44,647 nt of DNA from Clostridia bacterium (GTDB taxonomy: Bacteria > Bacillota > Clostridia > Oscillospirales > Acutalibacteraceae). Under the pieces are notes generated by a model that was given only the letters and a program-made list of their open reading frames with translations, had not been told where the DNA came from and did not search any database. Position numbers and translations under genes: made by a program. How positions within the stretch are numbered: position 1 is the first letter of the stretch; every line of letters begins with the position of its first letter. This document shows positions 1 through 8,098 of the stretch, in pieces. The DNA is taken from NCBI GenBank assembly GCA_900768075.1, contig CAAGBN010000056.1, positions 1 through 44,647 on the forward strand, read 5' to 3'.

Positions 1-38
1 CAGATATACACACGTGCAGCCGCAAAAGCCTTGCAGAC

Positions 39-71
39 AAAAAAAGACCCGGATGCCGTATGACATCCGGG
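39..71 (-). terminator. Terminator of gap
   Basis: Read on the minus strand, an 8-bp GC-rich stem (CCCGGATG / CATCCGGG, positions 48-55 and 64-71) with an 8-base loop is followed by a run of T. It lies about 20 bases past the GAPDH stop codon, so it is a standard intrinsic terminator. Confidence 0.9.
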
Positions 72-91
72 AAATTTATCTGAAAAATCAA

Positions 92-1105
92 TTATGCAAG
101 CTCTGCGAAGTACTTGATTGTACGAACCATCTGGCTTGTGTATGAGTTTTCGTTGTCGTACCAAGCAACAACCTGTACCTGATAGAGGCCGTCTTCGATC
201 TTTGTAACCATTGTCTGAGTAGCATCGAAGAGTGAACCGTATCTGATACCAACGATATCTGATGAAACGAGTTCTTCTTCTGTGTAACCGAAGCTATCTG
301 AAGCAGCAGCCTTCATAGCAGCGTTGATGCCTTCCTTAGTTACGTCGTCACCCTTAACAACAGCAACGAGGATTGTTGTTGAACCTGTGGGAGTGGGAAC
401 TCTCTGAGCTGAACCGATGAGCTTGCCGTTGAGTTCGGGGATAACAAGGCCGATAGCCTTAGCAGCACCTGTTGAGTTGGGAACGATGTTTGCAGCAGCT
501 GCACGAGCTCTTCTGAGGTCACCCTTTCTGTGAGGACCGTCAAGAACCATCTGATCACCTGTGTAAGCGTGTACAGTTGTCATGATACCGCTCTGGATAG
601 CAGCGTAATCGTTGAGAGCCTTAGCCATAGGAGCAAGACAGTTTGTTGTGCATGATGCAGCAGAGATGATTGTATCTTCAGCTGTAAGAGTGCCTTCGTT
701 TACGCTGTAAACGATTGTGGGAAGGTCGTTACCTGCGGGAGCTGAAATAACAACTTTCTTAGCACCAGCATCGATGTGAGCCTGAGCCTTAGCCTTTGAG
801 CAGAAGAAACCTGTGCACTCGAGAACTACGTCTACACCGATTTCGCCCCAGGGAAGTTCTGCAGGGTTGGGATTAGCATAGATTGTGATTTCCTTGCCGT
901 CAACTGTGATTGAAGCTTCGCCTGCTTCTACAGTGTGACCGTCATATCTGCCCTGAGCTGTATCGTACTTAAGAAGGTGAGCAAGCATCTTGGGGCTTGT
1001 GAGGTCGTTGATAGCAACAACTTCATAACCTTCAGCGTCGAACATCTGACGGAAAGCGAGACGACCGATACGGCCGAAACCATTAATAGCAACTTTTACT
1101 GACAT
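92..1105 (-). CDS. gap: Glyceraldehyde-3-phosphate dehydrogenase, type I
   Basis: This glycolytic enzyme oxidises and phosphorylates glyceraldehyde 3-phosphate to 1,3-bisphosphoglycerate using NAD. The product is 337 residues, normal for the family. The nucleotide-binding motif NGFGRIGR is at residues 8-15 and the active-site motif ASCTTN places the catalytic Cys at about residue 152. A start five codons upstream (1120) is possible in frame, but that ATG lies just before the GGAGG ribosome site, so the ATG at 1105 is chosen. The gene stands alone, with its own promoter (1156-1184) and terminator (39-71), as expected for a highly expressed housekeeping gene. Identification is from clear family motifs over the full length. 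Confidence 0.97.
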   Translation of the reverse strand: MSVKVAINGFGRIGRLAFRQMFDAEGYEVVAINDLTSPKMLAHLLKYDTAQGRYDGHTVEAGEASITVDGKEITIYANPNPAELPWGEIGVDVVLECTGFFCSKAKAQAHIDAGAKKVVISAPAGNDLPTIVYSVNEGTLTAEDTIISAASCTTNCLAPMAKALNDYAAIQSGIMTTVHAYTGDQMVLDGPHRKGDLRRARAAAANIVPNSTGAAKAIGLVIPELNGKLIGSAQRVPTPTGSTTILVAVVKGDDVTKEGINAAMKAAASDSFGYTEEELVSSDIVGIRYGSLFDATQTMVTKIEDGLYQVQVVAWYDNENSYTSQMVRTIKYFAELA

Positions 1106-1155
1106 AATTTTTTCCTCCAATATTTCATTGAAATTTTAAAAAAATCTACCTTAAT

Positions 1156-1184
1156 ATAATAGCTGATTTCTTTTTAATTTTCAA
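1156..1184 (-). promoter_or_regulatory. Sigma-A promoter of gap
   Basis: On the minus strand TTGAAA (1179-1184) and TATTAT (1156-1161) are separated by 17 bases, placing transcription start about 40 bases before the gap start codon. No operator palindrome is evident. Confidence 0.7.
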
Positions 1185-1274
1185 CTGTTTTATTGATTTT
1201 TTATCAAATATTTAAAAGTTTTGTTATTCTAAACAAAAACTCGGTTACCTAAAGCATAAACTATGCAATACTAA

Positions 1275-1868
1275 CTAAATTGAAGTCTCATTCTGCTCAT
1301 CAAGACTGAGATAAAAGCTGGGTAAGAACTCTTCCATAAAGGCATCGACCTCAGGCATAGCCATATTAACAAGGGATTTTCTTGTGCTTTCAAGAGCTTT
1401 GCCGAACTCATTATTGCCTGCATTTTTCTCTTCTATGCACTTTATAAGAGCAGAAAGCTTGTCTGCAGCCTTGACTATTTTCCACAGATATTCCTCGCCC
1501 TCCTGCTTAAAAAAGGCACTCTCATAGTACTTTGCCATATCATCGGGCAGCATTGAAAGAAGCTTCTTTCCTGCTTTATCTTCAACCTGCTGAAAGGCCT
1601 CTCGCATATCTTCGCTGTGATATTTAACGGGAGTCGGCATATCACCTGTGATTATCTCTGTCATATCGTGATAAAGACCGAGAAAAGCCGCTCTTTCTGC
1701 GTTGAGGTTACCGCCGAAGCGGACATTTTTTATAACAGCTAAGGCGTGGGCAATAACTGCAACATCATTACAGTGTTCGCTGATGTTTTCACTTACGGTG
1801 TTTCTCATAAGTGCCCAGCGGTTTATATATTTCATTCTTGAGTGCATTGCAAAAAAGTGGTTACTCAT
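1275..1868 (-). CDS. yfbR: 5'-deoxynucleotidase, YfbR-type HD-domain phosphohydrolase
   Basis: The protein resembles E. coli YfbR, which removes phosphate from 5'-deoxyribonucleoside monophosphates in nucleotide salvage. Length is 197 residues, against about 199 for YfbR. The N-terminal pattern (HFFAMHSRMKYINRWALMRN) and the TGDMPTPVKYH stretch match that family closely. Metal-binding HD residues can be assigned as H32 (SEH), H67-D68 (YHD) and D136 (AADKL). The ribosome site AAGGAG lies 7 bases before the ATG at 1868. No terminator is seen between it and gap. Upstream is a repeat element and the unknown anchored protein. Specificity is inferred from the family. Confidence 0.9.
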   Translation of the reverse strand: MSNHFFAMHSRMKYINRWALMRNTVSENISEHCNDVAVIAHALAVIKNVRFGGNLNAERAAFLGLYHDMTEIITGDMPTPVKYHSEDMREAFQQVEDKAGKKLLSMLPDDMAKYYESAFFKQEGEEYLWKIVKAADKLSALIKCIEEKNAGNNEFGKALESTRKSLVNMAMPEVDAFMEEFLPSFYLSLDEQNETSI

Positions 1869-1910
1869 TTTGTTTTCTCCTTAATTTTAATCTCGCAACA
1901 AAGTTGCATT

Positions 1911-1970
1911 ATTGTCCTCGCCGGACAGGCATTACTTTTTCCTATCGTGGAAAAAGTAATCAAAAACGCG
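1911..1970 (-). repeat. Post-stop palindromic repeat, copy A
   Basis: Read on the minus strand this is an imperfect palindrome: GATTACTTTTTCC and GGAAAAAGTAAT flank a short centre, followed by the tail GCCTGTCCGGCGAGGACAAT. Related copies lie at 24652-24707 and 30424-30482. As in those copies, it begins soon after a stop codon (the gene ending at 1977) and points the same way as that gene. There is no long T-run, so it is not a typical terminator. Confidence 0.8.
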
Positions 1971-1976
1971 ATGATT

Positions 1977-3317
1977 TTATTTCACTATCTTCTTGGAAAT
2001 AGTATAATCATCAGGCACACCTGCTGCTATGGTAAACGGATCAGCCTTGGAGGGATCCCAGACATAAAGATATGCTACAGCCGTCTGCTTGCCGTACCAG
2101 GTCTTATAAGGATGCACAATATAGAACAAACCGCCCATAAGATATTCCATACCTCTTGAGCCCTCAGCAGAATTCCAGCCGTATATACCAGTTGCACTGT
2201 CAAAATTTCCGTCCTTATATAAGGTCAGCACACTCTGAACATCCTTCTTTGCCTGACCCTTTAGTGCCTGCTTCTTCGGTGCCGTATCTGCATCTACAAT
2301 AAACAGCTTATATTTCGGGAAGTTATCCTTTCTCGTGACATAAACATTGAGGAACCAGAGATTCAGTTCATCAAAATATGTCATAGTCTGAACTCCGTAA
2401 TAGGTGTTGCCCGTGTAAACGAAGAACTTGCCGTGGATTTTGTCGGGTCCTATGTGGTGAACCTTGTCGTATCTCAAGGGCTGTCCGTACTTGTCCCACC
2501 AACCGCTGACATCATACTGAACAAGCACCTGATAGTCATTATCCGTTCTTTCGGCATTCGGTGTTGTACCGCAGGAAATTGTCAGATAATATCCGTCACC
2601 CTTTTCAAATGACGGACCGAAGCACATAGCATCAGTACCCGAAACACCGTAGCGTCTGTTGTAGCTTTTGCCGCCGTTTTTGACCTTAGCCTTGAAATCC
2701 TCCCAAACGTGAGTCAGATGAACTGTTCTTATAAGCGAGCCCTTAACGGCATCAACATTCATTTCATTAAGATTATCTACATCAATTATGGCAAGGTACA
2801 AGGCCTTTTTGCCCTCAGGATTGAGTGAGCCGTAAATCTTACCGTCTTTTTCATTGAAGCATATATCACCAAGGTGACCCTTTATACCTGTTATACTGCC
2901 AAGCGCATTACCTTCAAAGTCGCACTTGACAAAGGTATTTGTAAAAGAGTAATAGATATATCCGTTTTCCTTGTCGATAGCTATTCCCTGGCAATGTTTG
3001 ATATCCCAGGAGCCGCCGCTTGCAAGGGACAGTGGGAAATAGTCGATAATCGTGAAATTTTCAACCTCAATTTCTGTTACGGCTGTAGCTTCAGTCACAG
3101 TCTCAGTGGTTGTTATCTTGTTTGTGGTGCTTGGTCTCTGCGTGGTTGCAACAGCCTCTTTTACAGTAGTTTCTGTAATATCAGTTGCCTCTTCAGTTCC
3201 GACAAAAGGCGCAAGAATATCGCCCCCGCCCACAAAGGTCAGACTTATATAACCAAAGGATACGAGTGCAATAACACATATTAAAGCCAAAGCGATGTTC
3301 TGCAGTATTTTCTTCAT
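1977..3317 (-). CDS. Membrane-anchored or secreted protein of unknown function
   Basis: I do not recognise this 446-residue protein. An N-terminal hydrophobic segment (about residues 7-30) with two lysines before it looks like a signal peptide or signal anchor. A Thr/Val/Glu-rich linker follows (about 40-90), a spacer type common in surface proteins of gut Clostridia. The remaining roughly 350 residues are rich in aromatic and Gly residues with repeated short patterns such as GYIYYSF, GKIYGSL and GDGYYLTIS, which could be blades of a beta-propeller; this is inference. No catalytic motif or sortase signal is visible. A ribosome site (AAGGAA) precedes the ATG. It lies after pduL, separated from it by a terminator, and before yfbR. 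Confidence 0.75.
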   Translation of the reverse strand: MKKILQNIALALICVIALVSFGYISLTFVGGGDILAPFVGTEEATDITETTVKEAVATTQRPSTTNKITTTETVTEATAVTEIEVENFTIIDYFPLSLASGGSWDIKHCQGIAIDKENGYIYYSFTNTFVKCDFEGNALGSITGIKGHLGDICFNEKDGKIYGSLNPEGKKALYLAIIDVDNLNEMNVDAVKGSLIRTVHLTHVWEDFKAKVKNGGKSYNRRYGVSGTDAMCFGPSFEKGDGYYLTISCGTTPNAERTDNDYQVLVQYDVSGWWDKYGQPLRYDKVHHIGPDKIHGKFFVYTGNTYYGVQTMTYFDELNLWFLNVYVTRKDNFPKYKLFIVDADTAPKKQALKGQAKKDVQSVLTLYKDGNFDSATGIYGWNSAEGSRGMEYLMGGLFYIVHPYKTWYGKQTAVAYLYVWDPSKADPFTIAAGVPDDYTISKKIVK

Positions 3318-3332
3318 CGAAGTAAGTTCCTT

Positions 3333-3365
3333 TTAAAAATACAGCGGCCGCATTAAAGCGACCGC
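3333..3365 (-). terminator. Probable terminator of the PduL gene
   Basis: On the minus strand GCGGTCGC and GCGGCCGC (3358-3365 and 3344-3351) form an 8-bp stem with one G-T pair, followed by TGTATTTTT. It begins about 20 bases after the pduL stop and ends just before the ribosome site of the next gene, so some read-through is possible. Confidence 0.65.
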
Positions 3366-3385
3366 ATTAATCGGCATAACCGAAA

Positions 3386-3958
3386 TCAGATGATGTCGCC
3401 TTCCATACCGGGAGTGCATGAAGCAGCGTTGCTTTCATCTGTGTCAATATGCATAGCAAGAGCGTATGAGGGGCTTACTCTTACGATAACGTCACCGAAA
3501 ATAAGAGCACGTCCGTCGCTGTCAGCCTTAACTGAAACGATCTGCTTGTCAACAAGGCCGTATTTTTCTGCATCTGCGGGAGTCATATGGATATGTCTCT
3601 TAGCGATGATAACACCGTCGTTAAGCTCAACCTCACCCTTGGGGCCAACAAGCTTACAGCCACCGCTGCCTTCAAGATCGCCTGATTCACGGATGGGAGC
3701 CTTAACACCGATTGAACGAGCATCGCCTGCGCTGAGCTCTACCTGTGTTTCGGGACGTACGGGGCCAAGGATTGAAACTGCAGGGAAGCTGCCCTTGGGA
3801 CCAATTACCTGTACTCTTTCTTCGCAAGCGTACTGACCGGGCTGTGAAAGGTCTTTTTTATTTGTAAGTTCATATCCCTCACCGAAAAGGATATCAAGCA
3901 CTCTGCGGCTAACGTGGATATGTCTTGCTGATGTTTCGATTAAAACGGGTCTGTTCAT
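3386..3958 (-). CDS. pduL: PduL-type phosphate acyltransferase
   Basis: The protein belongs to the PduL family, which transfers an acyl group between coenzyme A and phosphate, giving acetyl or propionyl phosphate for ATP formation by acetate kinase. It is 190 residues. The two paired-histidine motifs that bind zinc in the family are present: ARHIHVS (H13, H15) and KRHIHMT (H122, H124). No shell-protein or other microcompartment gene is nearby and no long N-terminal encapsulation tail is present, so a cytosolic role in fermentative acetate production is the likeliest reading. AGGAGG precedes the ATG by 8 bases. It has its own promoter and a terminator, so it is probably monocistronic. Confidence 0.9.
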   Translation of the reverse strand: MNRPVLIETSARHIHVSRRVLDILFGEGYELTNKKDLSQPGQYACEERVQVIGPKGSFPAVSILGPVRPETQVELSAGDARSIGVKAPIRESGDLEGSGGCKLVGPKGEVELNDGVIIAKRHIHMTPADAEKYGLVDKQIVSVKADSDGRALIFGDVIVRVSPSYALAMHIDTDESNAASCTPGMEGDII

Positions 3959-4000
3959 ATTATTGTCCTCCTAAAAGCAATTATAAAATTTACATAAGAT

Positions 4001-4029
4001 ATTTTACAACAAAATTCTTTTAATTGCAA
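4001..4029 (-). promoter_or_regulatory. Sigma-A promoter of the PduL gene
   Basis: On the minus strand TTGCAA (4024-4029) and TAAAAT (4001-4006) are 17 bases apart, about 40 bases upstream of the start codon. Confidence 0.6.
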
Positions 4030-4069
4030 CAGTGATTTGCATTTTTATTGCATATTTCTCAGATACATA

Positions 4070-4103
4070 TAAAAATACCCTGCACCAAATCAGATGCAGG
4101 GTA
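4070..4103 (-). terminator. Terminator of the BIG2 protein gene
   Basis: On the minus strand a perfect 9-bp stem (TACCCTGCA / TGCAGGGTA, 4095-4103 and 4076-4084) with a 10-base loop is followed by TTTTTATA. It begins 6 bases past the stop codon at 4110. Confidence 0.85.
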
Positions 4104-4109
4104 AAATAA

Positions 4110-5216
4110 TTATTGCATAAAGATATCTATAATACCTGTGAAGCCGTGTTTTGCGAGAACTGTAAAGAGCATACCGAGTAAGAACAGACCGATATTTGCC
4201 CAGTTTTTCTCGACATCGGGCTCAATGAGATTCTGCCATGAAATGGTAACATCTGCACCGTCGATATAATAACCGTCAACTTCTACAGTTTCAGCTGACT
4301 GAGCCTTTTTGAAGCCGAGATTACCAAGCTCGTTTGCAAAAGCAGTTGCCATTTCGCTGTCTCTGAATGTAATAACAGCTTCGATTCTGAGCTCATCAGC
4401 AGGGTCGTTATCTCTTAACATGCCGGGAACGAAGCCTGTGCACCACCAATACTTATCGGTGGGACGTCTGAACATAAGCTCATAAGCTTCATCAGCATCA
4501 CCTTCATTCATCTGACGGTAAAGACCCATATCCATTGTTGCCCAATATTTTTCATCGGCAGCATTGTATAAAACATTATCATCTCTCTTGAGACCGTCTG
4601 CATCTCTGTGATAGATACCTATTTCACCGCCGTAGCCTATAAGGTACTGACCCTTCCAGAGCTGAACCATAAAGTCCTGATTATCATATGTAAAGAATAC
4701 TCTTTCATAATCATACTCAAAGCCTACATAGGGTGACATATAGTCATAGATTCTTGCAAAGCCGAATTCCTTCTGCCATGACTTCTTATCGTTTGCATAG
4801 TAATAACCGCAATAGTCATAGCAATACTGGAATGAAAGAACGTTGTAAAGCTCCATATAAGAGTTGAGCTGATTTTCATTCTTTACAACCTTCATGGGAT
4901 ATTTAGCTGTAAGTGTTTCACCGTCAACAACTGTTGTTGCGATAACCTCAAAACTGCCGAGAGCAACGCCCTTAACTTTACCTGAGGAATTGATTGTTGC
5001 TATAGTCTCATCTGATGTTGACCAAATAATTTCGGGCTGTAATTCAAGACCGACTACTTCTGCTTCAATCTGAGTGTACTGCTTAAGACCTACATTCATA
5101 CTTCTTGAAGAAAGCTCTAACTTATACTGAGATGCAGCACTGGAAGAAAAAATACCGAAAGAGAGAATCGCAATAAGAAATAAAGCAAAAGTTGACTTCT
5201 TTAAGATACTTTTCAT
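4110..5216 (-). CDS. Secreted BIG2-domain protein with C-terminal membrane segment
   Basis: Function unknown. The 368-residue product starts with a signal peptide (lysines, a hydrophobic core, then SSSAAS at about residues 21-26). A bacterial Ig-like group 2 domain follows at about 30-115, shown by the typical pattern IIWSTSDETIATINSSGKV ahead of a Gly-rich strand; such domains are common in bacterial surface proteins. The middle (120-340) is aromatic and acidic and unlike anything I know. A hydrophobic segment near 345-362 would anchor the C-terminus, leaving a very short tail. An ATG at 5234 is in frame, but AGGAGG lies between it and 5216, so 5216 is the start. It has its own promoter and terminator. 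Confidence 0.8.
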   Translation of the reverse strand: MKSILKKSTFALFLIAILSFGIFSSSAASQYKLELSSRSMNVGLKQYTQIEAEVVGLELQPEIIWSTSDETIATINSSGKVKGVALGSFEVIATTVVDGETLTAKYPMKVVKNENQLNSYMELYNVLSFQYCYDYCGYYYANDKKSWQKEFGFARIYDYMSPYVGFEYDYERVFFTYDNQDFMVQLWKGQYLIGYGGEIGIYHRDADGLKRDDNVLYNAADEKYWATMDMGLYRQMNEGDADEAYELMFRRPTDKYWWCTGFVPGMLRDNDPADELRIEAVITFRDSEMATAFANELGNLGFKKAQSAETVEVDGYYIDGADVTISWQNLIEPDVEKNWANIGLFLLGMLFTVLAKHGFTGIIDIFMQ

Positions 5217-5244
5217 AAATAGCCTCCTGAACAAAATTTATCCT

Positions 5245-5273
5245 ATAATATCACTTTTGGAATATAAACGCAA
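5245..5273 (-). promoter_or_regulatory. Sigma-A promoter of the BIG2 protein gene
   Basis: On the minus strand TTGCGT (5268-5273) and TATTAT (5245-5250) are 17 bases apart, ending about 29 bases before the start codon. Confidence 0.6.
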
Positions 5274-5377
5274 CATTATTCAAATATTTTGTATCAAATT
5301 TAATACTTTGTTTAAATTTATTTATTCTATTGTATGTATTATTAAAGGGTAATAGAACCTTACAAGGCGGTGATTAT

Positions 5378-5944
5378 ATGAATTCTGATTTTGAAAGTCT
5401 GAAAAACCAATGTCTTTCCTGCAAAAACTGTCCTTTGTGTGAAGGCAGACACAATGTGGTCTTCGGTGTCGGAAATGAAAATGCAAAAATTATGTTTGTA
5501 GGCGAAGGCCCGGGCGAACAGGAGGATCTCAAAGGCGAGCCCTTTGTAGGCAGAAGCGGTCAGCTGCTTGACAAGTATCTTTCACTTATCGATCTTGACA
5601 GAAACAGCAACATATATATTGCCAACATTGTAAAATGCAGACCACCTATGAACCGTGATCCCAAGCCGGAAGAGCAGGATATCTGTATAAACTACCTTCG
5701 TCAGCAGGTAAAGCTCATAAAACCGAGAATCATTGTGTGCCTTGGCAGAATCGCTGCACAGAGACTTATCTCCCCCGACTTTAAGGTTACATCTCAGCAC
5801 GGTGAGTTTTTCGAGAAAAACGGCATTCTCTTTATGGGTACCTTCCACCCGTCTGCACTTCTTCGCACCGAGAGCAACAAGCCTCTTGCCTTAGAGGATT
5901 TCAGAGCTCTTCGCGAAAAAATCAAAGAAGAGGCTATCCTATGA
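5378..5944 (+). CDS. Family 4 uracil-DNA glycosylase (4Fe-4S)
   Basis: The enzyme removes uracil from DNA as the first step of base-excision repair. The 188-residue product carries the family 4 motif GEGPGEQED (about 43-50), PFVGRSG (55-61) and the second active-site motif FHPSALLR (156-163). Cysteines suited to the iron-sulfur cluster are C15 and C18 (or C12 and C15), C87 in VKCRPP and C103. An upstream in-frame start (5330) would put the AAGGCGGTG ribosome site inside the gene, so the ATG at 5378 is preferred. Its stop overlaps the ATG of the next gene (ATGA), indicating translational coupling. Confidence 0.93.
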   Translation: MNSDFESLKNQCLSCKNCPLCEGRHNVVFGVGNENAKIMFVGEGPGEQEDLKGEPFVGRSGQLLDKYLSLIDLDRNSNIYIANIVKCRPPMNRDPKPEEQDICINYLRQQVKLIKPRIIVCLGRIAAQRLISPDFKVTSQHGEFFEKNGILFMGTFHPSALLRTESNKPLALEDFRALREKIKEEAIL

Positions 5945-6441
5945 AAAGAGTTATAGTCATAGGCTGTCCGGGCAGTGGCAAAACTACTCTGTCTAAAACA
6001 CTTGCGCAGAAGACAGGTCTGCCCCTGATACATCTTGATAAAATTCAGTGGACAGGCGACTGGCAATGCCTCAGAGGTGAAGACTTCGACAGAATACTTT
6101 TAAACGAAATGGACAGACCCTGCTGGATTATAGACGGCAACTATAACCGTACCCTGCCTATGAGACTCAGGCACTGCGACACGGTAATTTATCTTGATTA
6201 TCCGACAGTAGTCAGTCTCTCAGGCGCACTCAGAAGAGTGATTTCAAATTATGGCAAGGTCAGAGACGATATGGGCGGCAACTGTAAAGAGAGATTTGAC
6301 CCGAAATTTTTCTGGTTTATACTCACCTTTAACTTAAAGAACCGTCATCGGTACCATAAGCTTTTGCAGGAAACTGCAGATAAAAACATTATAATACTCT
6401 CAAGCCGAAAAGAAGCCGAGGGATTTCTTCAAAATATTTAA
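5941..6441 (+). CDS. P-loop kinase-like protein (FlaR/AAA_17 type)
   Basis: The 166-residue protein has a Walker A motif GCPGSGKTT at residues 8-16. The following pattern (LPLIHLDKIQW, then WIIDGNYNRTLPMRL and VIYLDYP) is typical of small adenylate-kinase-like proteins annotated as topology modulation protein or FlaR. The substrate is unknown; nucleotide or small-molecule phosphorylation is possible. It overlaps the uracil-DNA glycosylase gene by 4 bases and is followed directly by a strong terminator, so the two form a bicistronic unit. The pairing may reflect nucleotide or DNA maintenance, which is inference. Confidence 0.85.
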   Translation: MKRVIVIGCPGSGKTTLSKTLAQKTGLPLIHLDKIQWTGDWQCLRGEDFDRILLNEMDRPCWIIDGNYNRTLPMRLRHCDTVIYLDYPTVVSLSGALRRVISNYGKVRDDMGGNCKERFDPKFFWFILTFNLKNRHRYHKLLQETADKNIIILSSRKEAEGFLQNI

Positions 6442-6480
6442 GACACAGCAGAGTTTTAATTTCTTGCTGTGTCTTTTTTA
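6441..6480 (+). terminator. Terminator of the udg operon
   Basis: A perfect 10-bp stem (AGACACAGCA / TGCTGTGTCT, 6441-6450 and 6465-6474) followed by TTTTTT, starting at the last base of the stop codon. Confidence 0.9.
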
Positions 6481-6503
6481 TGATATTAAAAATCGGTCAT
6501 CAT

Positions 6504-7406
6504 TCAATGGTGATGGTGATGATGATGGTGGTGATGACACTCAGACGAAGAGGTCTTTATAATACAGCTTTCCTCATCACAGTGCTCTTTACTGCTTTCT
6601 GTTTCAACAGTAACGTGATTTATTCCATGCTCATACAGCTCGGCTTTGACCTTGTGCTTTATTATATGACTGTCCTCATCTGTTACAATGTGCACTGTCG
6701 CATAGTTATTTACCGTATCAATGCTTCTTATATGGATATGATGAACATCCATCACTCCCTGTATTTCTCTCAGGTGTCCTTTGATTTCCTCTACTGATAT
6801 TCCCTCAGGTGTCTTTTCTAAAAACAAATCGAGAATTACCCTTAGATTTTTTATGGCATTGACAAGTATAAAAGCAGCTACACCCATTGACATTATCGGA
6901 TCAATTATTGCAAGGTCTGTAAATTTCATCACTGCGGCACCTATAAGCACAACAACCCAACCGAGGACATCCTCGAGCATATGAAGATTAACTGCTTTCT
7001 GATTTACGGACTCACCCCTGCTTGTCAGAAACGCAGCAACTGAATTGACAGCTGTACCCACAAGGGCAAAAACTATCATTCCGTCATAGTTTATCCCAGT
7101 CGGATTCATAAGCCTTTTCACAGCATTGAAAATAACAAGCACAGAGCCTGCAAGAAGTATCACAGTAGTGATAAATCCACCGAGAACTGAATATCTCAGA
7201 TATCCGTAGGTATGGCTTTCATCGGGCTGTTTTTTACTTTTACTTTCAAGCAGATAAGACACACCTATACCCACAGCGTCGCCTATATCGTGAAGAGCAT
7301 CGGATAAAATCGCAATACTTCCCGTAAAAATACCTCCTATAAATTCAAAGACGGAAAAAGCGAGATTAAGCAAAAAAGCAAGCAATATATTTTTTTCGGT
7401 TTTCAT
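6504..7406 (-). CDS. Cation diffusion facilitator (CDF) metal exporter with poly-His tail
   Basis: A member of the CDF family (ZitB/CzcD-like), which exports divalent metals such as zinc in exchange for protons. It has 300 residues and about six membrane segments. The two HxxxD metal-site motifs of the transport site are present: H39/D43 in SDALHDIGD and H142/D146 in HMLEDVLG. A cytoplasmic C-terminal domain follows (about 205-275). The protein ends in Cys followed by ten consecutive His (291-300), after a Cys- and Glu-rich stretch; histidine-rich regions in CDFs usually sit in a loop, so a clean terminal tract is unusual. GGGAGGG precedes the ATG. It is divergent from a TetR gene whose likely operator sits in its promoter region. 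Confidence 0.93.
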   Translation of the reverse strand: MKTEKNILLAFLLNLAFSVFEFIGGIFTGSIAILSDALHDIGDAVGIGVSYLLESKSKKQPDESHTYGYLRYSVLGGFITTVILLAGSVLVIFNAVKRLMNPTGINYDGMIVFALVGTAVNSVAAFLTSRGESVNQKAVNLHMLEDVLGWVVVLIGAAVMKFTDLAIIDPIMSMGVAAFILVNAIKNLRVILDLFLEKTPEGISVEEIKGHLREIQGVMDVHHIHIRSIDTVNNYATVHIVTDEDSHIIKHKVKAELYEHGINHVTVETESSKEHCDEESCIIKTSSSECHHHHHHHHHH

Positions 7407-7450
7407 AGTACCCTCCCGTTGACTTAAGATAAAATATATAATACAATAAA

Positions 7451-7481
7451 TATATTAATGAACACTTTGTTCAATAATATA
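7451..7481. promoter_or_regulatory. 31-bp palindrome, probable TetR-family operator
   Basis: Centred on 7466, 13 of 15 base pairs are symmetric, with the core TGAAC-N5-GTTCA at 7459-7473 and AT-rich arms. The pairs 7458/7474 and 7465/7467 do not match. It lies between the divergent CDF and TetR genes, close to where the CDF promoter must be. A partial copy of the half-site (AATGAAC) occurs at about 7534-7540, nearer the TetR gene. Confidence 0.7.
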
Positions 7482-7568
7482 ATAACAACAGGCAGGTGAA
7501 AAAACAACATATGATTTTGCCCTATTGTATGATAATGAACATTCAGGCAAAATTGTATTGTAACTGAT

Positions 7569-8096
7569 ATGGACAGACGTCAGAGAAAAACAAGAGATGC
7601 TATCTATAAAGCTTTCTGCGAGCTTCTGGAGCACAGCAGATATGAAAATATAACCGTGCAGGATATTATAGACCGTGCCGACGTCGGCAGAAGCACCTTC
7701 TATTCACACTTTGAAACCAAGGATGCTCTGCTGAAGGCTATATGCAGCAGTATTTTTGAGCACATATTCAAGGGTGAGCTTTGCGATTACCCCGGTGAAA
7801 CACACTCTCTTCAGGAAAAGCTTGCCCATATTTTATGGCATCTGAAGGACCACAGAAAAGATATCACCGGACTTCTGAACTGCGAAAGCTCAGATATTTT
7901 TATGTCATATATAAGAGAATATCTCACAGAGCTTTTCAGACTTTATCTTTCTGATTTTTCTGATGATGTACCTGAGGATTTTCTGCTCAATCATCTGACA
8001 AGCAGCTTCTGTGCAGTTATAAAATGGTGGCTGAAAAACAAAATGGCTGTCTCCCCTGAGGAAACAGCCGGGTATTATATGAAATTGATTTCGTAA
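7569..8096 (+). CDS. TetR/AcrR-family transcriptional regulator
   Basis: A 175-residue repressor-type protein. The N-terminal 60 residues form the usual TetR helix-turn-helix, with ITVQDIIDRADVGRSTFYSHF at about 28-48. The C-terminal ligand domain ends in the WWL/KNKM pattern seen in many Clostridial TetR proteins that sense small molecules. The ribosome site is poor, so translation may be weak. It is divergent from the CDF exporter, and the palindrome between them suggests that it controls the exporter and itself. A metal ligand would be unusual for TetR, so the real inducer is unknown. It converges on the EamA gene with a 2-base gap. Confidence 0.9.
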   Translation: MDRRQRKTRDAIYKAFCELLEHSRYENITVQDIIDRADVGRSTFYSHFETKDALLKAICSSIFEHIFKGELCDYPGETHSLQEKLAHILWHLKDHRKDITGLLNCESSDIFMSYIREYLTELFRLYLSDFSDDVPEDFLLNHLTSSFCAVIKWWLKNKMAVSPEETAGYYMKLIS

Positions 8097-8098
8097 TT

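Noticed and set aside
3386..3958. Bacterial microcompartment locus around PduL
   Set aside because: No shell-protein or diol/ethanolamine genes are nearby; free-standing PduL proteins are common in fermentative bacteria.
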